Assembly: GCA_045606465.1 (NCBI GenBank)
Contig: JAZURZ010000042.1
Span: 1 to 12,356 of the forward strand
Direction: 5' to 3'
DNA length: 12,356 bases
Source: CAKSQL01 sp045606465
Lineage (GTDB): Bacteria; Bacillota; Clostridia; UBA1381
In this document: piece after piece, positions 1 to 6,995 of the stretch
Numbering within the stretch: position 1 is the stretch's first letter
Layout: every line of letters begins with the position of its first letter
Translations under genes and position numbers: made by a program
Notes under the pieces: model-generated
What the model was told of the DNA's origin: nothing
The model's input: only the letters and a program-made list of their open reading frames with translations
Databases searched by the model: none

Positions 1-83
1 GGCGTTACCCCGTCATTCTATCCTTCGTCTTAACAGTTCTCCAAACTGTAATCACGCAACTTTTATTCCCGTGATATAATTGT

Positions 84-878
84 TTGTGTGCGGTCTTTTC
101 AACCGCAAACGTGTCGCACGCTCTTGCACCTCAAAAAACAAAAGAGTCAATTTTAAAACCCATGGGCAGGATTTCATCTTCAATTATACAATCAAAAAAA
201 GAGCTTGCCGTTTATCGCCACGCACCGCAATTTTCTCCTGCGGGACAAAGCACACAAATGATTATTGGCGCAACCCCTGAAAGTGACAAAAAAATTATTA
301 CCCTTTCAGAAAATCTTTACAAAAAATATTCCTTAAAGCGTGTCTATTACTCGGCATATGTTCCTGTAGGAACCAATCCCTTACTTCCTGTGGTTGCACC
401 ACCTCTTCTTCGAGAGCATAGACTTTATCAGGCCGACTGGCTTTTGAGATATTATGGATTTTCGGCAAATGAGCTTTTAGATGACGAGCATGAGAATTTT
501 AACAATCTGATAGACCCAAAATGTGATTGGGCATTAAGAAATCTGGAGCTTTTTCCAATGGAAATAAACTCTGCTCCCTATCAGATGCTTTTAAGAATAC
601 CGGGTATAGGAGTAAGAAGTGCAATAAGAATTGCAAAAGCGAGAAGGGTATCTTCTCTTGGTTTTGAAGATTTGAAGAAAATGAGAGTTTCTTTAAAACG
701 TGCCAAATATTTCATAACTTGCAGAGGAAAAACTTATGAAAATATGTGGCTTCGTCAGGAGCTCGTGGCTCCTATTTTATTAAGCAATGCAGGAGCGTCC
801 AGCTACGGACAAATGAATTTATTTGAAAATGAACCGTGCAAGGAGGATTTTGCAAAATGTCTTACGGGAGAGATGTAA
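84..878 (+). CDS. Radical SAM DNA modification/repair protein (TIGR03916-like), C-terminal part, 5' end missing or disrupted
   Basis: This is the C-terminal portion of the radical SAM family linked to uracil-DNA-glycosylase-like proteins (rSAM_link_UDG type), putatively acting in DNA modification or repair; the reaction is unknown. Recognisable blocks are LAPQKTKESILKPM (about residue 14), AGQSTQMIIGATPESD (53-68), PPLLREHRLYQADWLLRYY, and DPKCDWALRNLE. A helix-hairpin-helix DNA-binding motif, LLRIPGIGVRSAIRIAKAR, lies at about 169-187, and LKRAKYFITC follows. Family members are about 420-440 aa, so the N-terminal half with the CxxxCxxC iron-sulfur cluster motif is absent. A TGA at 72-74 closes this frame upstream, and the only starts are TTG at 84 or ATG at 162, neither with a ribosome site. 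Family similarity fades before about position 100. The gene is therefore either truncated or frameshifted near the window edge. The next gene overlaps its end, as is usual for this pair. Confidence 0.78.
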   Translation: MCAVFSTANVSHALAPQKTKESILKPMGRISSSIIQSKKELAVYRHAPQFSPAGQSTQMIIGATPESDKKIITLSENLYKKYSLKRVYYSAYVPVGTNPLLPVVAPPLLREHRLYQADWLLRYYGFSANELLDDEHENFNNLIDPKCDWALRNLELFPMEINSAPYQMLLRIPGIGVRSAIRIAKARRVSSLGFEDLKKMRVSLKRAKYFITCRGKTYENMWLRQELVAPILLSNAGASSYGQMNLFENEPCKEDFAKCLTGEM

Positions 879-1612
879 TTTATATTTATGACGGGACTTT
901 CGAGGGGCTTCTCTCTGCCATCTTTATAGCCTATAGCGAAAAATGTATCCCTTCTGCTATTACCTCGGACGAGTATATTCAACAATGCCTTTTTGCTGAC
1001 TGCCGCAGTGTCAGCACCGATTATACCAAAGCTAAACGCATATGGGACTCTCTTAATAAAAAAATTTCTTCGCGTGCTTTGAGAAATATTTACTATGCAT
1101 ATCTTTCCAACCACAATAACAAGGAGCTCATCTGCTATAATTACGCAAGAGCATGCTACCACTTTGGTCCTGATGTTGATTTGCATCTTTCCTGCGCTCC
1201 TGTCAATGATATTTTAAAAATCGGTCAGCGTGTGAGGAGCGAGGCACATCAATATATAGAATTTGTTCGTTTTTCAGAGTTGGAAAATGGGGTTTTTTAT
1301 AGTGAAATAGCTCCAAATTGCGATATATTACCTCTTATTGCGTCACATTTTAAAAAAAGACTTTCCAACATGCCTTGGATAATTCATGATTTGAACAGAA
1401 TGCAGTGCATTGTATATAATGGAAAAGAATGTTATATTTCTCCCACTGATACCTTTCCTAAGGTGATATATTCCGAAAACGAAAAGCTTTACAGGCGTAT
1501 GTGGAAGGATTTTTACGACACAATAGAGATAAAGGAGAGACATAATGAAAAATGTCAAAACACCTGCCTGCCAAAGAAATTTCGCAGGTATATGACAGAA
1601 TTTTGCGACTGA
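857..1612 (+). CDS. TIGR03915-type (DUF4130-like) probable DNA metabolism/repair protein
   Basis: This 251-aa protein belongs to the family found next to the radical SAM DNA-repair protein (SAM_7_link_chp). Its biochemical role is not established; in some bacteria it is fused or linked to a uracil-DNA-glycosylase-like domain. Typical features are the N-terminal YIYDGTFEGLLSAIF, the central HFKKRLSNMPWIIHDLNRMQ, and the C-terminal block ERHNEKCQNTCLPKKFRRYMTEF, which matches the conserved RxNxxCQxxxxPKxxxxxMTEF ending of the family. I chose ATG 857 over GTG 836 because AGGAGG (841-846) sits 10 nt upstream of it and lies inside the longer version. The start overlaps the end of the radical SAM gene by 22 nt, which suggests translational coupling and joint function. 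Length is near the family norm and no damage is visible. Confidence 0.85.
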   Translation: MSYGRDVIYIYDGTFEGLLSAIFIAYSEKCIPSAITSDEYIQQCLFADCRSVSTDYTKAKRIWDSLNKKISSRALRNIYYAYLSNHNNKELICYNYARACYHFGPDVDLHLSCAPVNDILKIGQRVRSEAHQYIEFVRFSELENGVFYSEIAPNCDILPLIASHFKKRLSNMPWIIHDLNRMQCIVYNGKECYISPTDTFPKVIYSENEKLYRRMWKDFYDTIEIKERHNEKCQNTCLPKKFRRYMTEFCD

Positions 1613-1720
1613 AAATAATTTTTAATATATGTTCAGAATTTAGAAAATCAGCTCTTTTCATTTTTATGGAAGGCTCAATTCAAGATGATGACTCATTTAT
1701 AAAACAAAGCTTTATTATGC

Positions 1721-1768
1721 GCAAAAAAACTGCGACAAAGCCACGAAGGTTTTGTCGCAGTTTTTTGC
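1721..1768. terminator. Bidirectional intrinsic terminator
   Basis: The arm at 1721-1742 pairs with 1748-1768 around a 5-nt ACGAA loop, including the core ACTGCGACAAA/TTTGTCGCAGT. The plus-strand side ends in six Ts (1761-1766), and on the minus strand the other arm ends in seven Ts (complement of 1723-1729). It can end both the DNA-repair pair from the left and the spoVM transcript from the right, whose stop codon is 8 nt away. Between 1613 and 1720 I see no gene. Confidence 0.9.
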
Positions 1769-1775
1769 TTTTTGC

Positions 1776-1847
1776 TCATTTTACACCCATAGCTACTCCC
1801 ACAATTTTCGACAACAGCTTTGGCATTTTAAAAACCACAATTTTCAT
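1776..1847 (-). CDS. spoVM: SpoVM-like stage V sporulation peptide
   Basis: A 23-aa amphipathic peptide, MKIVVFKMPKLLSKIVGVAMGVK. It lines up without gaps to Bacillus subtilis SpoVM (26 aa) over the first 20 residues, keeping MK at the start, K7, the helix-breaking P9, K10, L12 and the I15-V16 pair, and G21. In B. subtilis, SpoVM marks the convex forespore membrane and anchors SpoIVA to start coat assembly. The usual R17 is Gly here, and the charged tail is shorter. An AAAGGG ribosome site (1858-1863) lies about 10 nt upstream. It follows the 53-aa membrane protein gene by 35 nt and ends 8 nt before a strong terminator, so it is the last gene of a minus-strand unit. It is far below normal gene-calling length. 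The assignment rests on length, motif, context and a spore-forming lineage. Confidence 0.82.
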   Translation of the reverse strand: MKIVVFKMPKLLSKIVGVAMGVK

Positions 1848-1882
1848 AAAATTCACACCCTTTCACCCCGACACTGACCTTT

Positions 1883-2044
1883 TCACCATTTAAAGATGCA
1901 CAAATACCCCATAAGTAAAATCAGCAGCGTTTCCAAAACTGCCACCACATAAATTGGCAGGCATACACCAGCTAAAATACCCATGCAGAAGGTGAGGCAG
2001 GAAAGTCCTACCGATTTGCAACAAAAATCAATCTTACAAATCAC
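1883..2044 (-). CDS. Small two-helix membrane protein upstream of spoVM
   Basis: A 53-aa protein starting at GTG 2044, with GAGGTG (complement of 2052-2057) 7 nt upstream. After a short N-terminus (MICKIDFCC), residues 11-30 form one hydrophobic segment (SVGLSCLTFCMGILAGVCLP). Residues 31-51 form a second, with an embedded Glu (YVVAVLETLLILLMGYLCIF). It holds seven cysteines, which is high for its size. The AVLE-in-a-helix pattern resembles small hydrophobic proteins I associate with clostridial genomes, but I cannot name the family. Placement 35 nt before spoVM, in the same direction and with no terminator between, suggests co-expression during sporulation. This is inference. The good ribosome site and the coherent hydrophobic pattern support a real gene. 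Confidence 0.66.
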   Translation of the reverse strand: MICKIDFCCKSVGLSCLTFCMGILAGVCLPIYVVAVLETLLILLMGYLCIFKW

Positions 2045-2068
2045 TCAAAATCACCTCATTTATTTTTT

Positions 2069-2106
2069 TTGATACTATCAATATATGCCCTAAAGTATAA
2101 TTGTGT
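2069..2106 (-). promoter_or_regulatory. Possible promoter/operator region of the 53-aa gene and spoVM
   Basis: On the minus strand, CATATATT (complement of 2080-2087) differs at one position from the sigma-E -10 consensus CATACANT. The -35 region 14 nt upstream (TCACACA) matches poorly. Just downstream is a perfect 13-nt palindrome, TTGATAGTATCAA (2069-2081), of operator type. In B. subtilis spoVM is a sigma-E gene, which makes the -10 match worth noting. The evidence is weak, and read-through from the upstream regulator gene is also possible. Confidence 0.28.
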
Positions 2107-2128
2107 GAATTTCTATTTTATTAAATTT

Positions 2129-2512
2129 TTATTCTGTTTTTTGGCTAATCAGTTTGTTATAAAAAGCCTTTATTGCATTAAAGCTTTCTTCACTTAAATC
2201 ATGCTCAATTTTGCAAGCATCACTAATTGCAGTTTCCTCCGAAACTCCCATTGCAACAAACACTTTTTGCAAAACAAGATGTCTTTCATACATTTTTTTT
2301 GCAATATCCATTCCTTTTTGAGAAAGAATGATATGTCCGGCTTCATCTACATTGATATAACCATTTTCACGAAGCTGTTTCATTGCAACACTTACACTCG
2401 GCTTACTGACATTCAATTCAGTCGCTATATCTATTGAACGCACATTTCCATGTCTTTTAGTGAGCATAAGAATTGTTTCTAAGTAATTTTCGCCCGATTC
2501 GTATATTTTCAT
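2129..2512 (-). CDS. DtxR/MntR-family metal-dependent transcriptional repressor
   Basis: A 127-aa protein with an N-terminal winged helix-turn-helix (residues about 5-65; RSIDIATELNVSKPSVSVAMKQLRENGYI is split by the recognition turn) and a helical metal-binding/dimerisation domain. There is no C-terminal SH3-like domain, so it is of the short MntR type. Aligned to B. subtilis MntR, the ligand positions read N9 (for D8), E12 (E11), H78 (H77), C100 (E99), E103 (E102) and H104 (H103). DACKIEH is the DtxR-like form of the primary site, in which Cys replaces MntR Glu99. Published MntR work showed that changes at positions 8 and 99 alter Mn/Fe selectivity, so iron sensing is plausible but not proven. 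A GGAG site lies 7-8 nt before the ATG. It follows the dehydratase gene by 26 nt and is probably co-transcribed with it. Confidence 0.87.
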   Translation of the reverse strand: MKIYESGENYLETILMLTKRHGNVRSIDIATELNVSKPSVSVAMKQLRENGYINVDEAGHIILSQKGMDIAKKMYERHLVLQKVFVAMGVSEETAISDACKIEHDLSEESFNAIKAFYNKLISQKTE

Positions 2513-2538
2513 ATATTAATCTCCACTATTTTTTATTT

Positions 2539-4410
2539 TTAGGACACTGCTTCCTTTTTTTCTATTTCCTTATGCACGAAAGTAGGGACTACCTTTTTCA
2601 AGGTTTCAACGCAGGAATCGGTATTATTATTTTGAGCTGCATCTTCTAAATCTTTCAGGCTTTTTACAAATTCATCTGCATCCACCTTTATTTGCTTACC
2701 CACAAATATTCTGTCATTGGCAGTAGAGCGTAAGCCCTCCTCATCCATTAAAAGCTCCTCATACAACTTTTCGCCGGGTCTTAGCCCTGTAAATTCAATT
2801 TTTACTTCGGTATATGGCTCTTTCCCATGCATTCTTATAAGATTTTCAGCCAAAGTAAGAATTTTTACCGGCTTTCCCATGTCCAAAACAAATATCTCAC
2901 CACCACGTGCTATAGTAGCCGCTTCAAGTATAAGGAAAACTGCCTCCGGAATTGTCATGAAATATCTTATAATATCAGGATGTGTAACAGTTATAGGCTT
3001 GTTTTCTGCAATTTGTCTTTCAAAAAGAGGAATTACCGAGCCATTTGAGCCAAGAACATTTCCAAAGCGCACCGCAATAAACTCGGTCGCCGATTTTTTC
3101 TGCGCCATATATTGAACTACCATTTCGCAACAACGCTTGGTTGCCCCCATAACATTTGTTGGATTTACCGCCTTATCAGTAGAAACAAGGACAAACTTTT
3201 CTGCACCATACTTTTCTGCAAGCTCAGCTGTGTTATAGGTTCCGAAAATGTTGTTCTTAATAGCCTCCTCCGGATTTGTTTCCATCAAGGGAACATGCTT
3301 ATGAGCCGCTGCATGAAAAACAAGCTGCGGAGAATATTTTTTAAATAGCTTTTCCATTTTTTCTTTATCTCTTACCGACGCAATTTCAATGCGCAAATCA
3401 AGGGCATCTTTATATTTTCTTACAAGCTCTTGTTGAATATCATAGGCATTATTCTCGTATATATCAACTATTATAAGGGTCTTAGGCTTGTTTTTAGCAA
3501 TCTGACGTGAAAGCTCTGAGCCAATAGAACCTCCTCCGCCTGTTACCATGCATACCTTTCCTGAAATTGTTTCTGAAAGTTTGGGGTTGTCTAATTTTAT
3601 AACGTCACGCTCTAAAAGGTCATCAATTCTTATAGGTCTTATCTGAGAAAGAAGGTTATCTACCTCAATAATTTCATGCAAATATGGAATTTTCTTCACA
3701 ATGCAATTAGTTTCTGCACAAATAGACATTATTCTGTTCTTGTCCTCTGCACTGCAGGAAGGAATTGCAAAAATAATTGTTTTTATTCTATATTTTTCTA
3801 CTAATTTGGGAATATCTGCAGTAGTTCCCTCGATAGGAATAGAATTTATTCGTCTGTTAAGTTTACCCTCTTCATCATCCACAATCACGACGGGCTTGTA
3901 ATTGCAGAATTGTGAATTTTGCATCTCGTTAATAATTTCGTTACAGGCATCTCCTGCACCAACAATCAGAGTTCTTTCTTTTTTAAGTTCTGTATTTATA
4001 TTTATTTTGTTTCTTACATAGTGATATACAAATCTCATTACTACAACTTCAAAAGCTGCAAACAAGCTTGACAAAACCACATATATTTCATTCAATTTTA
4101 TATTGGCAAGCTTCATAGTCACAAAATAAACTGACGAGCCTGCAACCACAGCTACAATACAATCAATAAACTCCTTTATTTTTGCATATCTCCATATGTT
4201 GTCATATCCTTTAAAGAGAAAAAGACTGGCTACATTAAATAAGGTAAATGCTGCGCACTCCAACAAAGCATGCTCAGTATCTATCTCTTTTATTCCAAAT
4301 GTAGTCGCCATAAAAAATGCTGACATATGAGCAATTACCAAAAGCGCACAATCGACAAGTATCATCTGAACCTTTCTGTTTTTTATCAGTCTTAGAATAT
4401 AAGAAAACAT
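2539..4410 (-). CDS. Membrane-anchored nucleotide-sugar 4,6-dehydratase (CapD/PglF/WbpM/EpsC family)
   Basis: This 623-aa protein probably converts a UDP-N-acetyl-hexosamine to its 4-keto-6-deoxy form for capsule, exopolysaccharide or glycan synthesis at the inner face of the membrane. The N-terminal region (about residues 14-130) has four hydrophobic segments, then a CoA-binding-like Rossmann fold with VGAGDA (150-155). The catalytic SDR domain has TGGGGSIGSE (290-299, NAD-binding), AAAHKHVPLME (367-377), and the active-site block STDKAVNPTNVMGATK. In that block the usual SDR Tyr is Met, giving the Ser-Met-Lys triad of WbpM/PglF-type long dehydratases. An in-frame GTG at 4461 would add 17 residues, but the promoter at 4476-4503 places the transcript start at about 4469, leaving no room for a ribosome site. 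ATG 4410 has AGGAGG at 4423-4428 (12 nt spacing). It is the first gene of the minus-strand unit. No glycan cluster is nearby. Confidence 0.92.
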   Translation of the reverse strand: MFSYILRLIKNRKVQMILVDCALLVIAHMSAFFMATTFGIKEIDTEHALLECAAFTLFNVASLFLFKGYDNIWRYAKIKEFIDCIVAVVAGSSVYFVTMKLANIKLNEIYVVLSSLFAAFEVVVMRFVYHYVRNKININTELKKERTLIVGAGDACNEIINEMQNSQFCNYKPVVIVDDEEGKLNRRINSIPIEGTTADIPKLVEKYRIKTIIFAIPSCSAEDKNRIMSICAETNCIVKKIPYLHEIIEVDNLLSQIRPIRIDDLLERDVIKLDNPKLSETISGKVCMVTGGGGSIGSELSRQIAKNKPKTLIIVDIYENNAYDIQQELVRKYKDALDLRIEIASVRDKEKMEKLFKKYSPQLVFHAAAHKHVPLMETNPEEAIKNNIFGTYNTAELAEKYGAEKFVLVSTDKAVNPTNVMGATKRCCEMVVQYMAQKKSATEFIAVRFGNVLGSNGSVIPLFERQIAENKPITVTHPDIIRYFMTIPEAVFLILEAATIARGGEIFVLDMGKPVKILTLAENLIRMHGKEPYTEVKIEFTGLRPGEKLYEELLMDEEGLRSTANDRIFVGKQIKVDADEFVKSLKDLEDAAQNNNTDSCVETLKKVVPTFVHKEIEKKEAVS

Positions 4411-4470
4411 ATCCCTTAAATACCTCCTGTTAATATGAGGACTTTTTAAAACTGTGCACACCAGTCCTCA
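4411..4470 (-). promoter_or_regulatory. Stem-loop in the dehydratase mRNA leader, next to the ribosome site
   Basis: TGAGGACT (complement of 4463-4470) and AGTCCTCA (complement of 4436-4443) can form an 8-bp stem at the extreme 5' end of the predicted transcript, with a 19-nt loop. The 3' arm contains CCTC, which could instead pair with GAGG of the AGGAGG ribosome site at 4423-4428. The two pairings exclude each other. It may be a 5' stabilising hairpin or a translation switch. Confidence 0.4.
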
Positions 4471-4475
4471 GTTTA

Positions 4476-4503
4476 ATTATAACACAATTTTTTTTTATGT
4501 CAA
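4476..4503 (-). promoter_or_regulatory. Sigma-A promoter of the dehydratase/metalloregulator unit
   Basis: Reading the minus strand, TTGACA (complement of 4498-4503) and TATAAT (complement of 4476-4481) are separated by 16 nt. Both hexamers match the consensus exactly. Predicted transcription start is about 4469, so the leader is about 59 nt. Confidence 0.88.
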
Positions 4504-4535
4504 GAACTAATACTATTATTGTTAAAAACCCAAAT

Positions 4536-4591
4536 TTAAGTGAACCCTTTTTATCAGACTTTATTTTTTCTGACAAAAAGGGTTCACTTAA
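4536..4591. repeat. Long near-perfect inverted repeat between convergent-type unit ends
   Basis: Arms of 22 nt at 4536-4557 and 4570-4591 pair with only one non-Watson-Crick position around a 12-nt loop; the arm core is AAGTGAACCCTTTTT. It lies about 43 nt after the stop codon of the acyl-CoA synthetase gene and just upstream of the dehydratase promoter. It may be that gene's transcription terminator, but no uninterrupted T run follows it on the minus strand. It could also be a small palindromic repeat element present elsewhere in the genome. Confidence 0.6.
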
Positions 4592-4634
4592 TAAAATGCC
4601 GAATACAATTTATACTTTTTTACAAATTATATTT

Positions 4635-6929
4635 TTATAATTTGTTTCTTTGAATTTTTCCGCTTACTGTCTTAGGCAGACTTTCTTTAAATTCCACAAT
4701 TCTCGGATATTTGTATGGTGCAGTTTTTTCCTTAACATAATCCTGAATTTCCTTTTTAAGTTCGTCAGAAGGTTCGGTTCCATCAACAAGAACTATGCTT
4801 GCCTTTACAATCTGACCTCTCACTTCATCAGGGACTGCAGAAACTCCACATTCCAGAACATAAGGAAGCTCCATAATAACACTTTCTATTTCAAAAGGTC
4901 CTATGCGATAGCCTGAGGATTTGATAACATCATCTATACGTCCTACATACCAATAATAACCATCTTCATCGCACCATGCAACATCTCCGGTATGATAATA
5001 TCCGTCATGCCATACCTCTCTGGTTTTTTCTTCATCGCCATAATATCCTACAAAAAGACCATTGGGAGCTCCATCCTTTACATTAATTACAATTTCTCCT
5101 GGCTCACTTGTCTTTACCTCATTTCCATCCGAATCATGGAGCTCAACCTTGTATATTGGTGCAGGCTTACCCATGGCTCCGATTTTATGCGGCTTTCCTA
5201 TAAGGTTACCAATAATCATTGTACTTTCTGTCTGACCAAAGCCTTCTTTAATTTGCAGACCTGTAGCCTTTTCAAATTGACGATAAACTTCGGGATTTAG
5301 CGCTTCTCCCGCTGTTGTCATATGACGTACAGAGGAAAAATCATATTTTGAAATATCCTGCTTAATCATCATACGAAGCATAGTAGGGGGTGCGCAGAAG
5401 GTGGTGATATGATGTTTAGCAAACATAGGAAGTATTTCTGCTGCATCAAATCGGTCAAAATCATAAACAAAAGTTGCCGCCTCACAAAGCCATTGACCAT
5501 AAAGTTTTCCCCACATTGCTTTTGCCCAACCTGTATCGGAAATAGTGAAATGAAGTCCATCCGGATCTACATTATGCCAATATTTTGCAGTATGGAAATG
5601 TCCAAGCGGATATTTGTAGTTATGGGCAGCAATTTTGGGATAACCTGATGTTCCCGAAGTAAAATACATAAGCATTATATCATCTCCGCCAGGAGCATCC
5701 TCTGTGCGTTCATAATGAGAGCTGAATCGCTTGTATTCTTCATCAAAATTTCTCCAGCCTTCACGTGCTTTACCAACAATCATTTTATTTACAAGCATAG
5801 GATTTTTTTTTGCAGCTATATCAACATAATTGGCAACCTCGCCATCTGATGTGCATACTATTGCACTTACACCTGCAGAATTAAAGCGGTATTCAAGGTC
5901 ATGCTCGTGAAGCTGATCAACTGCCGGAATGGCAATTGCACCAAGCTTATTAAGACCAAGCATTGCAATCCAGAACTGATAGTGGCGTTTTAAAATAAGC
6001 ATTACCCTGTCACCTTTTTTAATTCCCAAAGATGCAAAATAATTTGCACACTGACTGCTTGCCTTTCTCATATCAGTAAAAGTAAAACGTCTTTCAATAT
6101 TATCTTTTGATATATGAAGCATTGCGAGCTTTTCCGGCTCTCTTCTCGACAGCTCATCAACAAGGTCAAAAGCAAAATTAAAGTTTTCAGTATTTTTAAA
6201 AGTTATTGAAGTCGGTGTTCCATTATCATCCTTAACAATGTCAATATATTTATGATAAATTCTTTCTTCGTTATCCTTAAGGTCTGCGCCGATAATCTGT
6301 TCGGTAGAAACCATGTCTGAATTTACAGATTCAACGATTTGTGCATCAGCTCTTAAAACTATAGCATAAAATCTGCAATCTTTACCATTTATTGCAATCA
6401 TTCCGTGAGGGGTATCACTATTATAATAAATTGAATCTCCCGGTCCCAAAATTTCCTTATGTTCACCTATCTGAACCATAAGATGTCCTTCGATAACAAT
6501 ATCACATTCCTGACCTTCATGGGTGGTAAGTTCAATATCCTTATTCTGTGCATTTTCATCATAAGTACTTACAACATAAAGCGGCTCTGCAATTCTGTTT
6601 TTAAACGCATAAGCAAGATTGTGATAAATCATACCATGAGCCTTTGCTATCTGTTGACCGGTTCCTGCATGAGTTACAGTGTATGACTTAAGGTTGGGGC
6701 TGTAGCCTTCAATGATATCAGTTACATTAACCTTGAGTGCTGCAGCACAACGATAAATAAAAGCAAAGTTAAGGTCGGTTTGTCCATTTTCGCATTTTAA
6801 ATATTCCTCAGTTGAAATTCCTGTCTTTTCCGCCATCTGCTGAGGAGTGTAGTTTTCAATTTCACGAAGTTCCTTTATTCGCCCTGCCATCTCTTTAATT
6901 TTAAGATTGATATTTGTCGAATTTACCAT
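4635..6929 (-). CDS. XRE-HTH/cupin/acyl-CoA synthetase fusion (AMP-forming ligase)
   Basis: A 764-aa three-part protein. Residues about 11-75 are an XRE-type helix-turn-helix (RIKELREIENYTPQQMAEKTG). Residues about 115-195 are a cupin fold (TTHEGQECDIVIEG, later GPGDSIYYNSDTPHG, with His137 and His175 as likely metal or ligand positions). From about 230 to the end is an adenylate-forming ligase that would activate a carboxylic acid with ATP and load it on CoA. Ligase motifs are YFTSGTSGYPK (P-loop, 423-433), GFGQTEST (563-570), YHTGD (645-649), GRIDDVIKSSGYRIGP (663-678), and PKTVSGK with catalytic Lys758. The sequence is closest in style to medium-chain/aryl acyl-CoA synthetases; substrate not readable. 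ATG 6929 was chosen because an AAGGAG site lies 6 nt upstream; the longer form would start inside the T-box terminator region. Expression is controlled by the T-box leader directly upstream. HTH-cupin halves are often separate regulators. Confidence 0.9.
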   Translation of the reverse strand: MVNSTNINLKIKEMAGRIKELREIENYTPQQMAEKTGISTEEYLKCENGQTDLNFAFIYRCAAALKVNVTDIIEGYSPNLKSYTVTHAGTGQQIAKAHGMIYHNLAYAFKNRIAEPLYVVSTYDENAQNKDIELTTHEGQECDIVIEGHLMVQIGEHKEILGPGDSIYYNSDTPHGMIAINGKDCRFYAIVLRADAQIVESVNSDMVSTEQIIGADLKDNEERIYHKYIDIVKDDNGTPTSITFKNTENFNFAFDLVDELSRREPEKLAMLHISKDNIERRFTFTDMRKASSQCANYFASLGIKKGDRVMLILKRHYQFWIAMLGLNKLGAIAIPAVDQLHEHDLEYRFNSAGVSAIVCTSDGEVANYVDIAAKKNPMLVNKMIVGKAREGWRNFDEEYKRFSSHYERTEDAPGGDDIMLMYFTSGTSGYPKIAAHNYKYPLGHFHTAKYWHNVDPDGLHFTISDTGWAKAMWGKLYGQWLCEAATFVYDFDRFDAAEILPMFAKHHITTFCAPPTMLRMMIKQDISKYDFSSVRHMTTAGEALNPEVYRQFEKATGLQIKEGFGQTESTMIIGNLIGKPHKIGAMGKPAPIYKVELHDSDGNEVKTSEPGEIVINVKDGAPNGLFVGYYGDEEKTREVWHDGYYHTGDVAWCDEDGYYWYVGRIDDVIKSSGYRIGPFEIESVIMELPYVLECGVSAVPDEVRGQIVKASIVLVDGTEPSDELKKEIQDYVKEKTAPYKYPRIVEFKESLPKTVSGKIQRNKL

Positions 6930-6950
6930 GATTTTCTCCTTTTCCGAGGC

Positions 6951-6995
6951 AAAAAAATCTCGCCTCAAAGTATATATTTAATCCTTTGAGACGAG
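6951..6995 (-). terminator. Regulated T-box terminator
   Basis: CTCGTCTCAAAG pairs with CTTTGAGGCGAG over 12 bp (one G-T pair) with a 13-nt loop, followed by seven Ts. The CTC at its 5' base is shared with the antiterminator arm CACTC, so only one of the two forms can exist at a time. Uncharged tRNA bound to the T-box would favour read-through into the synthetase gene. Confidence 0.9.

Noticed and set aside
803..1186. Minus-strand 127-codon frame
   Set aside because: Antisense to the clearly coding TIGR03915-type gene, with no ribosome site or recognisable motif.
1552..1893. Plus-strand open frame of 113 codons after the DNA-repair pair
   Set aside because: It overlaps the end of the upstream gene, runs through the terminator hairpin and is antisense to spoVM. 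It shows no protein-like pattern.
4622..4645. AT-only palindrome ACAAATTAT/ATAATTTGT over the ligase stop codon
   Set aside because: Composition alone makes such dyads common here, and it is followed by As rather than Ts on the coding strand, so it is not a terminator.
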